Shown: piece by piece, positions 34,188-41,339 of the stretch | How positions within the stretch are numbered: position 1 is the first letter of the stretch | Layout of the letters: the number at the start of each line of letters is the position of its first letter | Origin: Peptococcaceae bacterium | GTDB lineage: Bacteria; Bacillota; Peptococcia; Peptococcales; Peptococcaceae | Reading direction: 5' to 3' | DNA: 48,918 bases | Assembly (NCBI GenBank): GCA_017547685.1 | Contig: JAFYPD010000091.1 | Span: forward strand, 1-48,918 | Notes under the pieces: generated by a model | The model's database searches: none | What the model saw: the letters and a program-made list of their open reading frames with translations, nothing else | What the model was told of the DNA's origin: nothing | Position numbers and translations under genes: made by a program

Positions 34188-35039
34188 GTGTGGCGTAAAC
34201 TCAACAAACCGCTGCTGGCAAAAATCCGCAGAGCAAGCCGTGAATACGGCCTGATTCAGCCGTACGATAAAATTGCAGTGGGTCTGTCCGGCGGCAAAGA
34301 CAGCACCGTGATGCTGTATGCCCTGTCTGTATTACAGAAAACTCTGCCAATCCCTTTTGAACTGCACGGCATTTCACTGGATGTGGGCTGGGACAACGAC
34401 TATGAACTGGTAGGCCAGTACTGCCGGGAACTGGGCGTACCGTTTCATCTGGAAAAGACCCAGATTGGCCGCATTGTATATGAAGAACGCAAAGAATCCA
34501 GCCCGTGCTCCCTGTGCGCCAACATGCGCCGCGGTGCCATCAACAATATTGCAAAACAGCTGGGCTGCAACAAAGTTGCGCTGGGTCATCATCTGGACGA
34601 TGCGCTGGAAACGTTCCTGATGAGTCTGGTATTCGAAGGCCGCATGCACACCTTCTCACCGCGCACCTATCTGAGCCGCGCCGATATCACCGTCATCCGT
34701 CCGATGATTTATGTATACGAGAAAGATATTATCTCCATTGCCAGCAAGCTGGATCTGCCGGTTGTGCCGAACAACTGCCCGGCCGACGGCATCACAAAGC
34801 GCACCACCATGAAAGAAGAAATGGCCCGCTTTGAAGCCATGAACAGTACCGTGCGGGAACGAATGCTGAACGCCATCACCACCACCCTCTGGGCTCCGCT
34901 GATGCTGCCCGAAGAAAAACAGGTGATGAAACCGGTTAAAAAAATGATACAGCAGGAAACTGAAAAATCCGTCGTCCTGCCAGCTCAGGAACAGCAGCCA
35001 GAAACACAGAATATAACACAACCACCTGCAGAACAGTAA
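34188..35039 (+). CDS. ttcA: TtcA-type tRNA 2-thiolation enzyme (PP-loop ATPase)
   Basis: Probable tRNA 2-thiocytidine synthase or close relative. The 283-residue protein has the PP-loop GLSGGKDS (residues 32-39), a CSLC pair at 107/110 and a third Cys at 197 in NNCPADG, the three ligands of the catalytic [4Fe-4S] cluster in TtcA, plus LGHHLDDALETFLM. Residues 250-283 are a Gln/Pro/Glu-rich tail lacking in most homologues. Starts with GTG (34188-34190) after AGAAAGGAG. Monocistronic. Some Firmicute members of this group may act on other tRNA positions, so the exact target is an inference. Confidence 0.85.
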   Translation: MWRKLNKPLLAKIRRASREYGLIQPYDKIAVGLSGGKDSTVMLYALSVLQKTLPIPFELHGISLDVGWDNDYELVGQYCRELGVPFHLEKTQIGRIVYEERKESSPCSLCANMRRGAINNIAKQLGCNKVALGHHLDDALETFLMSLVFEGRMHTFSPRTYLSRADITVIRPMIYVYEKDIISIASKLDLPVVPNNCPADGITKRTTMKEEMARFEAMNSTVRERMLNAITTTLWAPLMLPEEKQVMKPVKKMIQQETEKSVVLPAQEQQPETQNITQPPAEQ

Positions 35040-35083
35040 AGATTTATATAAACCAGAGCGAAAACACAATCTGACTTACACAT

Positions 35084-35149
35084 AAAAAAGCAGAGTATAT
35101 TTCCAAAAATTCCGACTATAGAAGGATGAGGAAATGATACTCTGTTTTT
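35084..35149. terminator. Bidirectional terminator
   Basis: CAGAGTAT (35091-35098) pairs with ATACTCTG (35137-35144), with an inner TTTCC/GGAAA; T5 follows on the plus strand and six T on the minus strand. Shared by the convergent ttcA-like gene and the gene at 35183. Confidence 0.7.
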
Positions 35150-35182
35150 CGTACATATCTGTTTTTTTGATTGTTCTCTGTT

Positions 35183-35791
35183 TTATCTGTTGTGCAGATA
35201 CCTCCACACCTGCTCGATTGTGGCAAAATACGGCCGCTCTGAGAAATCACCCACAGAGATAGTAGTCATCGGCTGTACCGTCTGGCCATTGTAAGAAGGC
35301 ATCGGCTCCCCGTCCGGATAAATGATCACTGTTCCAAAATCAATATTCTGATAATAGCCTTCCCGGAAATAGATTTTCCCTTCGCTTAACTGCACAGCGC
35401 CATTGCGCAGCTCTTCCTCCGGCACAAAAAACCGCAGTTCCAGCAATTCCACACGGTATCTTCCGTACATGCGGCTGCCCTGCTTCCAGCGGTTCTGATC
35501 CTGCATCATCAGTTTAGAATAAGCGGCATAGTCCCGCACCGGCTGCAAGGTACAGTCAATGGTGGCATCTTCCGGGAAACAGAAGCGAAACGGCTCGCCC
35601 CGATTATCCTCCACATTGCGAATCATATAAAAATATACCGTGTGCCCCTTTCGGTCATTGCTCTGCTCATAATACACCTGTGTAAACACCGGTTCCTCCA
35701 GTCTGGTGGATACACCGACCGTCAGAAGCACGCACAATAACAGCAATATCACCAGGTTCAGAACGGACTTCCCCTTCTCCCCATGCACCAC
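35183..35791 (-). CDS. Membrane-anchored protein of unknown function
   Basis: Not recognised. About 202 residues: a basic start, one membrane segment (SVLNLVILLLLCVLLTVGVS) that acts as signal anchor, then an extracytoplasmic beta-rich domain with many Tyr and Arg (VYFYMIRNVEDN, YGRYRVELLELRFFV, GKIYFREGYYQNIDFG). No ATG fits; GTG at 35789-35791 or 35786-35788 has AGGTGG at a good distance, while the TTG further up lies before it. It lies downstream of the BlaR1-like gene on the same strand, 107 bases away, and may be controlled by the same repressor. Confidence 0.6.
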   Translation of the reverse strand: MVHGEKGKSVLNLVILLLLCVLLTVGVSTRLEEPVFTQVYYEQSNDRKGHTVYFYMIRNVEDNRGEPFRFCFPEDATIDCTLQPVRDYAAYSKLMMQDQNRWKQGSRMYGRYRVELLELRFFVPEEELRNGAVQLSEGKIYFREGYYQNIDFGTVIIYPDGEPMPSYNGQTVQPMTTISVGDFSERPYFATIEQVWRYLHNR

Positions 35792-35898
35792 GTCATCCCA
35801 CCTTTGCAAATCAGCATGAGGTATTCTATCACATTTTATGCAACAGAAACTATAATGCTGTCATAACTGGTCGATTTTACGACATAAGTGGCAGCACA

Positions 35899-38262
35899 TT
35901 ATCGCACTGCTGCCTGATAACACAAAACTTCATGCGGAAACAGCTGCTGGAATACCAGATTGCCGCCGTACACCAGCGTCCAGAGTGATGCATCATCTTC
36001 CAGCGGTACACCGCCCAGATCCTCCAGCGCCTGGCGCAGTTCTGCATCCCAGCGGGGCACCACAACCTGATACGTCCCTTCAAAACGCACCAGGGCCATG
36101 CCATCTTCTGCTGTATTCCACTGCATCACCGGTTCCGCTGTCTGTTTCCACTGTGCCTCCTCGCCGTAAATCCACAGAGAAGAATCGCTCTCAACCAGTT
36201 TCGGTGTTATCATTTCATCGCCGGCAACTACCATATCCATCTGCAGATAGCAGCCGTCATCCAGCGGAAACTGCCCGGGCAGTAAGGAAAACCGCAGCCG
36301 CTCATATTCCCCTTTTGCGTGATATGGAACCACAGGGTCAAATTCAATACGTTTCATTTCCTCAGCAAAACTCATTTCCGGCAGCCTAGCCACCGAACGG
36401 GTAACTGGCTCCACACGGTTTAAAAGTTCAGTCAGCTGTTCCGCCACTGCTCTTGTTTCATCGATTTTCAGAGCGCCGTATCTGGCTTCCAGTTCCTCGC
36501 GCTGATACGTAAGCCAGTAGTTGGTCTCATAAGACCTTGCTGATCTGGACACATAATCAGGCCGCCCCACCAGTGCCATGTCAATCTGGTTCAGCTGCGG
36601 GCAGTATGAAAAAATCAGCAGCGCAGTTTTCAGATAATCGGTTTCTGACCGGTCAACGGCAAACAGTTCTTCCGATTCATCCAGCCGCACATAGAGACTG
36701 TCAGATTTCCCGTCCTGAAGAAAGATGCTGCTGCTCTGCAAATCGTAATCTGAGAACGAATCCAGAATCATTTGCATTTGTCGTTCTTCCCGGCTGACTC
36801 TCTCTCCAATCTTCCACAATGCCTCAATGTCAGCATCGGAACGATTCAGCCCGATATCCTGTAATACCTGTTCCAGCCCGGCTTTCGTATACGGATAAGC
36901 CATACGCTGTTCCAGCGTCAGCCTGGAATCCCCTTTTGCATCTGTACTCATTGCCTGAGTCTGAAAATAAAGCACCGCACTATAATCATCTATCTGATAG
37001 AGAAAGCTGGCTGCCTCCATATATTGAAACATTGTCTGTTCCTGCAGCTTTTCTGTATCTCGGCTATTCCGGCTGTAAATCGAGAAACAGCCGGTTTTGT
37101 AATCTCGGCCTTTTGTTTCCTGAAACAGAATGTTTGAATCCAGCGCCAGCGGGTCATCCGGATATAAAAGCTCATACACCATGGTCAGTGTCTGATTCTC
37201 CCCCAGCCAGAAAGCATTTTCCATTAAGGAATACATTTTTGGATTCTGCCAGCTGTACGGCATATCCACATCTTCCTGTACCGGATTACTGCTGCAGGAT
37301 ATTACCACCAGAATCACTATCATGGCGAACACTGCCCAGGCTCTTGCCGCCGGTTGCCCATAACGCAGAATATTTTTCACCCGCTGCTTTGTCTTGCTCT
37401 CGCCAAAAGCCAGCGGTGTCAACAGCTGACGCGGTGCAATGGTCATCGCCAGCAGGGTACGACAATAATCGGCTTTATGTTCCGCACCCATCTGCATCAC
37501 AACTTTTTCATCACAGGCCTGTTCCAGATCCTGACTGAACAGATGATACGCCAGATACACAAATGGATTAAACCAATGCAGCACCAGGGCCAGCTGAGCA
37601 ATAGCCTTCCACCACAAATCGCCCCTTTTGATATGGCTCTGTTCATGCAGCAGAATGTATCCTCTGGCCTGCGCTTCCAGCCCCGTCGGCAGATAAATGT
37701 TCGGTTTCAGCAGCCCCAGCACAAAAGGGCCGGCAATCTGGGCGCTCTCATAGATATTATCCTGCACCAAAGTTGCCGTTTCCACCTGTCTGCGCAATCT
37801 GTACCACTGATAACCGCTGTAAGCCGCAAACACTGCCACACCCAGCATCCATACCACTGGCAGCAGCGATACCCAGTCAAAGGCAGATGCGGTTTCAGAA
37901 ACCGCTTCCCGCACAACAGATGCATCTGCATCCGGCATTGTCACCTGTTCAGGATATTCTGCCGTATCAGATACTGCAATCGGTTCCGGCAGCTGATGCA
38001 AATGCACATCTTCTGCAATATATATCATCTGTGTACCATTCTCACTCTGTATGCTGTCTTGCGGCAACATCTGCAGAATACTGTACTCGCTGGTGAATGC
38101 CACCGGGCACAGCAGCCGGAAAAACACGGCAATCCACAGGGCACACACCATCCATTTCTGCGCCCGCATGCGCTGAAACAGCAGGCGCAGAATCAGCACA
38201 ACCACCAGCACACCAGTGGCTGTGATACTCATATTCAAAATCGTGATAAAAATTCTGTCCAT
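35899..38262 (-). CDS. BlaR1/MecR1-like M56 membrane metalloprotease sensor
   Basis: A 787-residue membrane sensor-protease. N-terminal domain (about 1-330) has several membrane segments and the zinc protease motif HEQSH (about 208-212) in LLHEQSHIKRGDLWWK, followed by DLEQACDEKVV with the third ligand. The last segment ends near SCSSNP; about 450 extracytoplasmic residues follow. These lack a recognisable penicillin-binding SxxK/SDN/KTG set, so the ligand is probably not a beta-lactam; the ending resembles DUF4825-type sensor tails. In BlaR1 signal binding activates cleavage of the BlaI repressor. Located 35 bases after the BlaI-like gene. Confidence 0.85.
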   Translation of the reverse strand: MDRIFITILNMSITATGVLVVVLILRLLFQRMRAQKWMVCALWIAVFFRLLCPVAFTSEYSILQMLPQDSIQSENGTQMIYIAEDVHLHQLPEPIAVSDTAEYPEQVTMPDADASVVREAVSETASAFDWVSLLPVVWMLGVAVFAAYSGYQWYRLRRQVETATLVQDNIYESAQIAGPFVLGLLKPNIYLPTGLEAQARGYILLHEQSHIKRGDLWWKAIAQLALVLHWFNPFVYLAYHLFSQDLEQACDEKVVMQMGAEHKADYCRTLLAMTIAPRQLLTPLAFGESKTKQRVKNILRYGQPAARAWAVFAMIVILVVISCSSNPVQEDVDMPYSWQNPKMYSLMENAFWLGENQTLTMVYELLYPDDPLALDSNILFQETKGRDYKTGCFSIYSRNSRDTEKLQEQTMFQYMEAASFLYQIDDYSAVLYFQTQAMSTDAKGDSRLTLEQRMAYPYTKAGLEQVLQDIGLNRSDADIEALWKIGERVSREERQMQMILDSFSDYDLQSSSIFLQDGKSDSLYVRLDESEELFAVDRSETDYLKTALLIFSYCPQLNQIDMALVGRPDYVSRSARSYETNYWLTYQREELEARYGALKIDETRAVAEQLTELLNRVEPVTRSVARLPEMSFAEEMKRIEFDPVVPYHAKGEYERLRFSLLPGQFPLDDGCYLQMDMVVAGDEMITPKLVESDSSLWIYGEEAQWKQTAEPVMQWNTAEDGMALVRFEGTYQVVVPRWDAELRQALEDLGGVPLEDDASLWTLVYGGNLVFQQLFPHEVLCYQAAVR

Positions 38263-38297
38263 CGTTTTGTCACCACCATTCTGTTTTTGTATCGCTG

Positions 38298-38657
38298 TTA
38301 TTCCTTGTGGCTCTCAATCAGCTGCATAATTTCATCGGCTTCTTTCTGCGTCAGCTTGCGGTCACTCAGAAAACTGGCGATAAATTTCGGCAGGGAATCA
38401 TCAAAGGCTTTCTCCATCACCGCGTGGCTTTCATACCGCTGCACTGCATCCCGCTTTACCAGCGCCGTCACAACAGCATCTTCATTTTGCAGAATTCCTT
38501 TCTGACACAGCTTTTTCAGCACTGTATAGGTTGTGGATTTTTTCCATCCCAGTTTTTCCGCACTAAGCTTCACCAGCTCGCCCGAACCAACGGGCTCCCT
38601 GTCCCACACCAGACTTGCAAATTTATATTCCCCGTCAAACAGTTTTAATGCTTCCAT
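38298..38657 (-). CDS. BlaI/MecI/CopY-family repressor
   Basis: A 119-residue winged-helix repressor: N-terminal domain with FASLVWDREPVGSGELVKL and LGWKKSTTYTVLKKLCQKG (recognition helix region), and a C-terminal dimerisation helix set (FDDSLPKFIASFL). Start at ATG 38655-38657 with GAGGTG six bases before; a GTG three codons earlier is less likely. Upstream are two 16-base dyads, GTCTATTCTAATAGAC and GTCTATCACGGTAGAC, over and after the promoter, which fits autorepression of the repressor-sensor operon. Confidence 0.9.
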   Translation of the reverse strand: MEALKLFDGEYKFASLVWDREPVGSGELVKLSAEKLGWKKSTTYTVLKKLCQKGILQNEDAVVTALVKRDAVQRYESHAVMEKAFDDSLPKFIASFLSDRKLTQKEADEIMQLIESHKE

Positions 38658-38677
38658 CCCGTTCACCTCATCACGCA

Positions 38678-38736
38678 GTCTATTCTAATAGACCTCTCTT
38701 TTTATCAAGTCTATCACGGTAGACCTGTATTGTCAA
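38678..38736 (-). promoter_or_regulatory. Promoter and tandem operators of the BlaI/BlaR1-like operon
   Basis: Minus-strand TTGACA (38736-38731), 17-base spacer, TAGACT (38713-38708). Operator dyads at 38709-38724 (spacer and -10) and 38678-38693 (early transcript), centres 31 bases apart, about three helix turns, with common half-site GTCTA/TAGAC. Confidence 0.8.
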
Positions 38737-38774
38737 CTGCATATAATAAAAACAGAACTTTCCTATACAATAAA

Positions 38775-38806
38775 TAAAAATCGGCGACTTTGATTGGTCA
38801 CCGATT
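38775..38806 (-). terminator. Terminator of the NERD-domain gene
   Basis: Minus-strand AATCGGTGAC (38806-38797) pairs with GTCGCCGATT (38788-38779), then T-rich. Confidence 0.7.
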
Positions 38807-38865
38807 ATAATTAACATATTTCATATTTTCTTGAGGATTCTGATTTTATCTTAATATCATTATCC

Positions 38866-39789
38866 TCAACGTTTTGTATCAATATTAATAATACACTTGC
38901 AGTTCGGATAATTGGAACAGCCCCAGAATTCATTTCCTGCATACGGGCCTTTTGCTGCTCTGCGTTTTACCATTACAGCACCGCATTTCGGACAGATAAT
39001 CGCCTGCTGTTTTGCTGATTCCTCCATAGCTGCTGTTTCCTGTTTTTCGGCGATTGCTTTTCTATATGTTTCTGTATAATCCAACTTCCGATCTTTGTGT
39101 AATGCCAGCAGGCTTTCCGCCCATTCCCGCATCTCAATTTCATTGCAGGTTAATGCATTCTCGTTTTTCTTTCTGATATATGCAATCAGCTGATCTGCCC
39201 TGATTACCTGCTCTTTTACCTCTTTTTTCGCGTATTTTGCATAAAGCACAGTTTGTGGATTAGCAAGTACAACGACTGGACAATATAATTCGGAAAACGA
39301 TTTTTCAAAAATCAGTTTTTGTAAAAAATTTAATGGCTGATCTCGGCGAATTGCTTTTAACAATTCTAAATGGCGCAAGTTCTGCGTAATCGGTGAATAA
39401 ATCCCTTCTTTTTCAAAATGCGCGCCATATTTCATCGTACGAATAAAATCGCCGTTGTTATTGATTTCTATATTGCCATAGAGATTTTTGCACTCTACAA
39501 GAAAAGCTTTTCCTTTTGTCACAATCAGATAATCAATCTGGGCACTCAACCCGTTATATTCTATATATAAATCATGAAGTACAAACATCGGCATATGACT
39601 GTTTTTCAATTCAAATGCAATTTTTTCTTCCCCGGCAATTCCGTATTTTAATAATTTAATATCTTTCTGTATCTGTTTCTGCAAAAGGGAATCCGTTGTT
39701 TGTAATGCTTCCAGTTGCGCCAGCTGCTCTTGCAGTGAAGTACTTTCCTTCAAAAACACCGGCTCCTTCATTTTATCAAAAATACCCAT
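38866..39789 (-). CDS. NERD-domain nuclease-like protein with C4 zinc finger
   Basis: A 307-residue protein: N-terminal coiled helix (about 10-45), NERD domain (about 50-170) with the PD-(D/E)XK-like core GEEKIAFEL, AQIDYLIVTKGKAFLVECK (Asp...Glu-x-Lys), and a C-terminal topoisomerase-type zinc ribbon CPKCG...WGCSNYPNC. Such proteins are thought to be nucleic acid processing enzymes. Start at MGIFDKMK (ATG 39787-39789, AGGTGG upstream). Divergent from ahcY. Substrate unknown. Confidence 0.85.
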   Translation of the reverse strand: MGIFDKMKEPVFLKESTSLQEQLAQLEALQTTDSLLQKQIQKDIKLLKYGIAGEEKIAFELKNSHMPMFVLHDLYIEYNGLSAQIDYLIVTKGKAFLVECKNLYGNIEINNNGDFIRTMKYGAHFEKEGIYSPITQNLRHLELLKAIRRDQPLNFLQKLIFEKSFSELYCPVVVLANPQTVLYAKYAKKEVKEQVIRADQLIAYIRKKNENALTCNEIEMREWAESLLALHKDRKLDYTETYRKAIAEKQETAAMEESAKQQAIICPKCGAVMVKRRAAKGPYAGNEFWGCSNYPNCKCIINIDTKR

Positions 39790-39957
39790 TCTTACCACCT
39801 GCCCAGTATGCAATAACAATTACCATTTTATTGTACATCAAACATCATATCTGATACAATAACTTTATAAAGAATCATATGCTGAGATGATACACATGCA
39901 TAAACTCTTAGAAAAACTTGTACTTGCCTGGGATCCGGTCTTTTCCCTACAAACCAC

Positions 39958-39987
39958 TTGTCTTTTCCCCCTGTTATCTCTTATAAT
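39958..39987 (+). promoter_or_regulatory. Promoter of the ahcY-dinG unit
   Basis: TTGTCT (39958-39963), 18-base spacer, TATAAT (39982-39987), giving a leader of about 70 bases. No SAH riboswitch was recognised in it. Confidence 0.55.
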
Positions 39988-40063
39988 AAATTAGTTAGAG
40001 TATTTTATCATTGACAGGATCGTACAAGCGCGATTTGCGTATGTTTTAAGGAGGATATTGTTT

Positions 40064-41320
40064 ATGACCGCTTTCAAAAACAGTCAGATTCGTGACATCG
40101 CTCTGGCACCGCAGGGCCATGCAAAAATCAACTGGGTAAAAAATCACATGCCGATTTTAAATCAGCTGGAAGAAGAATTCCGCCGCACACAGCCGTTTGC
40201 AGGCAAAAAGGTGGCAATCTGCCTGCATTTAGAGGCAAAAACCGCTTATCTTGCACTGGTGATTCAGGCTGGCGGCGCAGACGTATCGGTGGCTGCCAGC
40301 AACCCGTTATCCACACAGGATGATGTGGTAGCTGCGCTGGTAGACAGCGGCGTAACCGCTTTTGCATGGCACGGTGCTACCGATGAAGAATATTTCGGCC
40401 ACATTGATGCGCTGATTCACACCAAACCGGATTTATTCATCGATGACGGCGGCGACATGACCGCTCTGTTCCACAGCAAATATCCGGAAATGCTGGAACA
40501 CATCCTGGGCGGCGCCGAAGAAACCACCACCGGTATTGTTCGTCTGCGCTCCATGGCAAACGACGGCGCTCTGAAAATTCCGATGATTGCAGTAAACGAC
40601 GCCATGACCAAATATTTCTTCGATAACCGCTACGGTACCGGCCAGTCGGCATGGGATGCCATCATGCGCACCACCAATCTGGTTGTGGCTGGTAAAACAG
40701 CCGTTATTGCCGGCTACGGCTGGTGCGGGAAAGGCGCTGCTATGCGCGCAAAAGGTCTGGGTGCAAAAGTTATCGTGACTGAAGTGGACCCTATCAAAGC
40801 CATCGAAGCAATCATGGACGGCTTCCAGGTGATGAAAATGGTAGATGCTGCCCCTCTGGGCGATTTCTTCGTTACCGTTACCGGCGATAAAAAAGTCATC
40901 ACCGAAGAACACTTCACTGTGATGAAAGACAAAGCCATCATGGCAAATGCCGGTCACTTCGATGTGGAAATCGACAAGGAAGCGCTGCACAATATGTGCG
41001 TGAAACACGGCATCACCAAACCAAACATTGAAGAATTCCACTTTGCAGATGGCCGCAAAGTATATCTGCTGGGCGAAGGCCGCCTGGTAAACCTGGCAGC
41101 AGGCGACGGGCATCCAGCAGAAATTATGGACTTAACCTTTGCACTGCAGGCATTGAGCCTGGAATATGTACTGAACAATCCGGGGCTTGCAAACACCGTG
41201 CATTCCGTTCCGAAAGAAATTGATGAACGGGTGGCACGGATTAAACTGCAGGCCCTGAACATCAACATCGACACCCTGACCGCAGAGCAGCAGGCATATC
41301 TCAACAGCTGGCAGCTGTAA
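40064..41320 (+). CDS. ahcY: Adenosylhomocysteinase
   Basis: Splits S-adenosylhomocysteine to adenosine and homocysteine, recycling the by-product of methyl transfer. The 418-residue protein has ICLHLEAKTAYLA, IDDGGDMTALFHSK, AETTTG-like EETTTGIVRLRSM, AVNDAMTKYFFDNRYGTGQS, the NAD loop AGYGWCGKGAAMRAKGLGA and NAGHFDVEI. It lacks the about 40-residue insert of many bacterial forms, like thermophile and clostridial types. ATG at 40064 chosen because AAGGAGG lies nine bases upstream; a TTG two codons before is too close. Followed after 19 bases by the DinG-type gene. Confidence 0.96.
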   Translation: MTAFKNSQIRDIALAPQGHAKINWVKNHMPILNQLEEEFRRTQPFAGKKVAICLHLEAKTAYLALVIQAGGADVSVAASNPLSTQDDVVAALVDSGVTAFAWHGATDEEYFGHIDALIHTKPDLFIDDGGDMTALFHSKYPEMLEHILGGAEETTTGIVRLRSMANDGALKIPMIAVNDAMTKYFFDNRYGTGQSAWDAIMRTTNLVVAGKTAVIAGYGWCGKGAAMRAKGLGAKVIVTEVDPIKAIEAIMDGFQVMKMVDAAPLGDFFVTVTGDKKVITEEHFTVMKDKAIMANAGHFDVEIDKEALHNMCVKHGITKPNIEEFHFADGRKVYLLGEGRLVNLAAGDGHPAEIMDLTFALQALSLEYVLNNPGLANTVHSVPKEIDERVARIKLQALNINIDTLTAEQQAYLNSWQL

Positions 41321-41339
41321 GAACTGGAGGGGATCTCCC

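Noticed and set aside
37354..38505. Plus-strand frame of 383 codons over the BlaR1-like gene
   Set aside because: The opposite strand encodes a coherent M56 protease with HEQSH; the plus frame has antisense-type composition (many Gln, His, Arg, Cys) and no start signal.
40011..40045. TTGACA at 40011 as the ahcY promoter
   Set aside because: The nearest -10-like hexamer is 23 bases away and overlaps the ribosome site region; the TATAAT at 39982 is better placed.
39988..40063. SAH riboswitch before ahcY
   Set aside because: The leader is short and lacks the conserved pseudoknot-forming segments I would expect; only a weak hairpin is visible.
40433..41113. Long minus-strand frame (226 codons) over ahcY
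   Set aside because: Antisense shadow of adenosylhomocysteinase; His/Phe-rich composition typical of reverse-complement frames.
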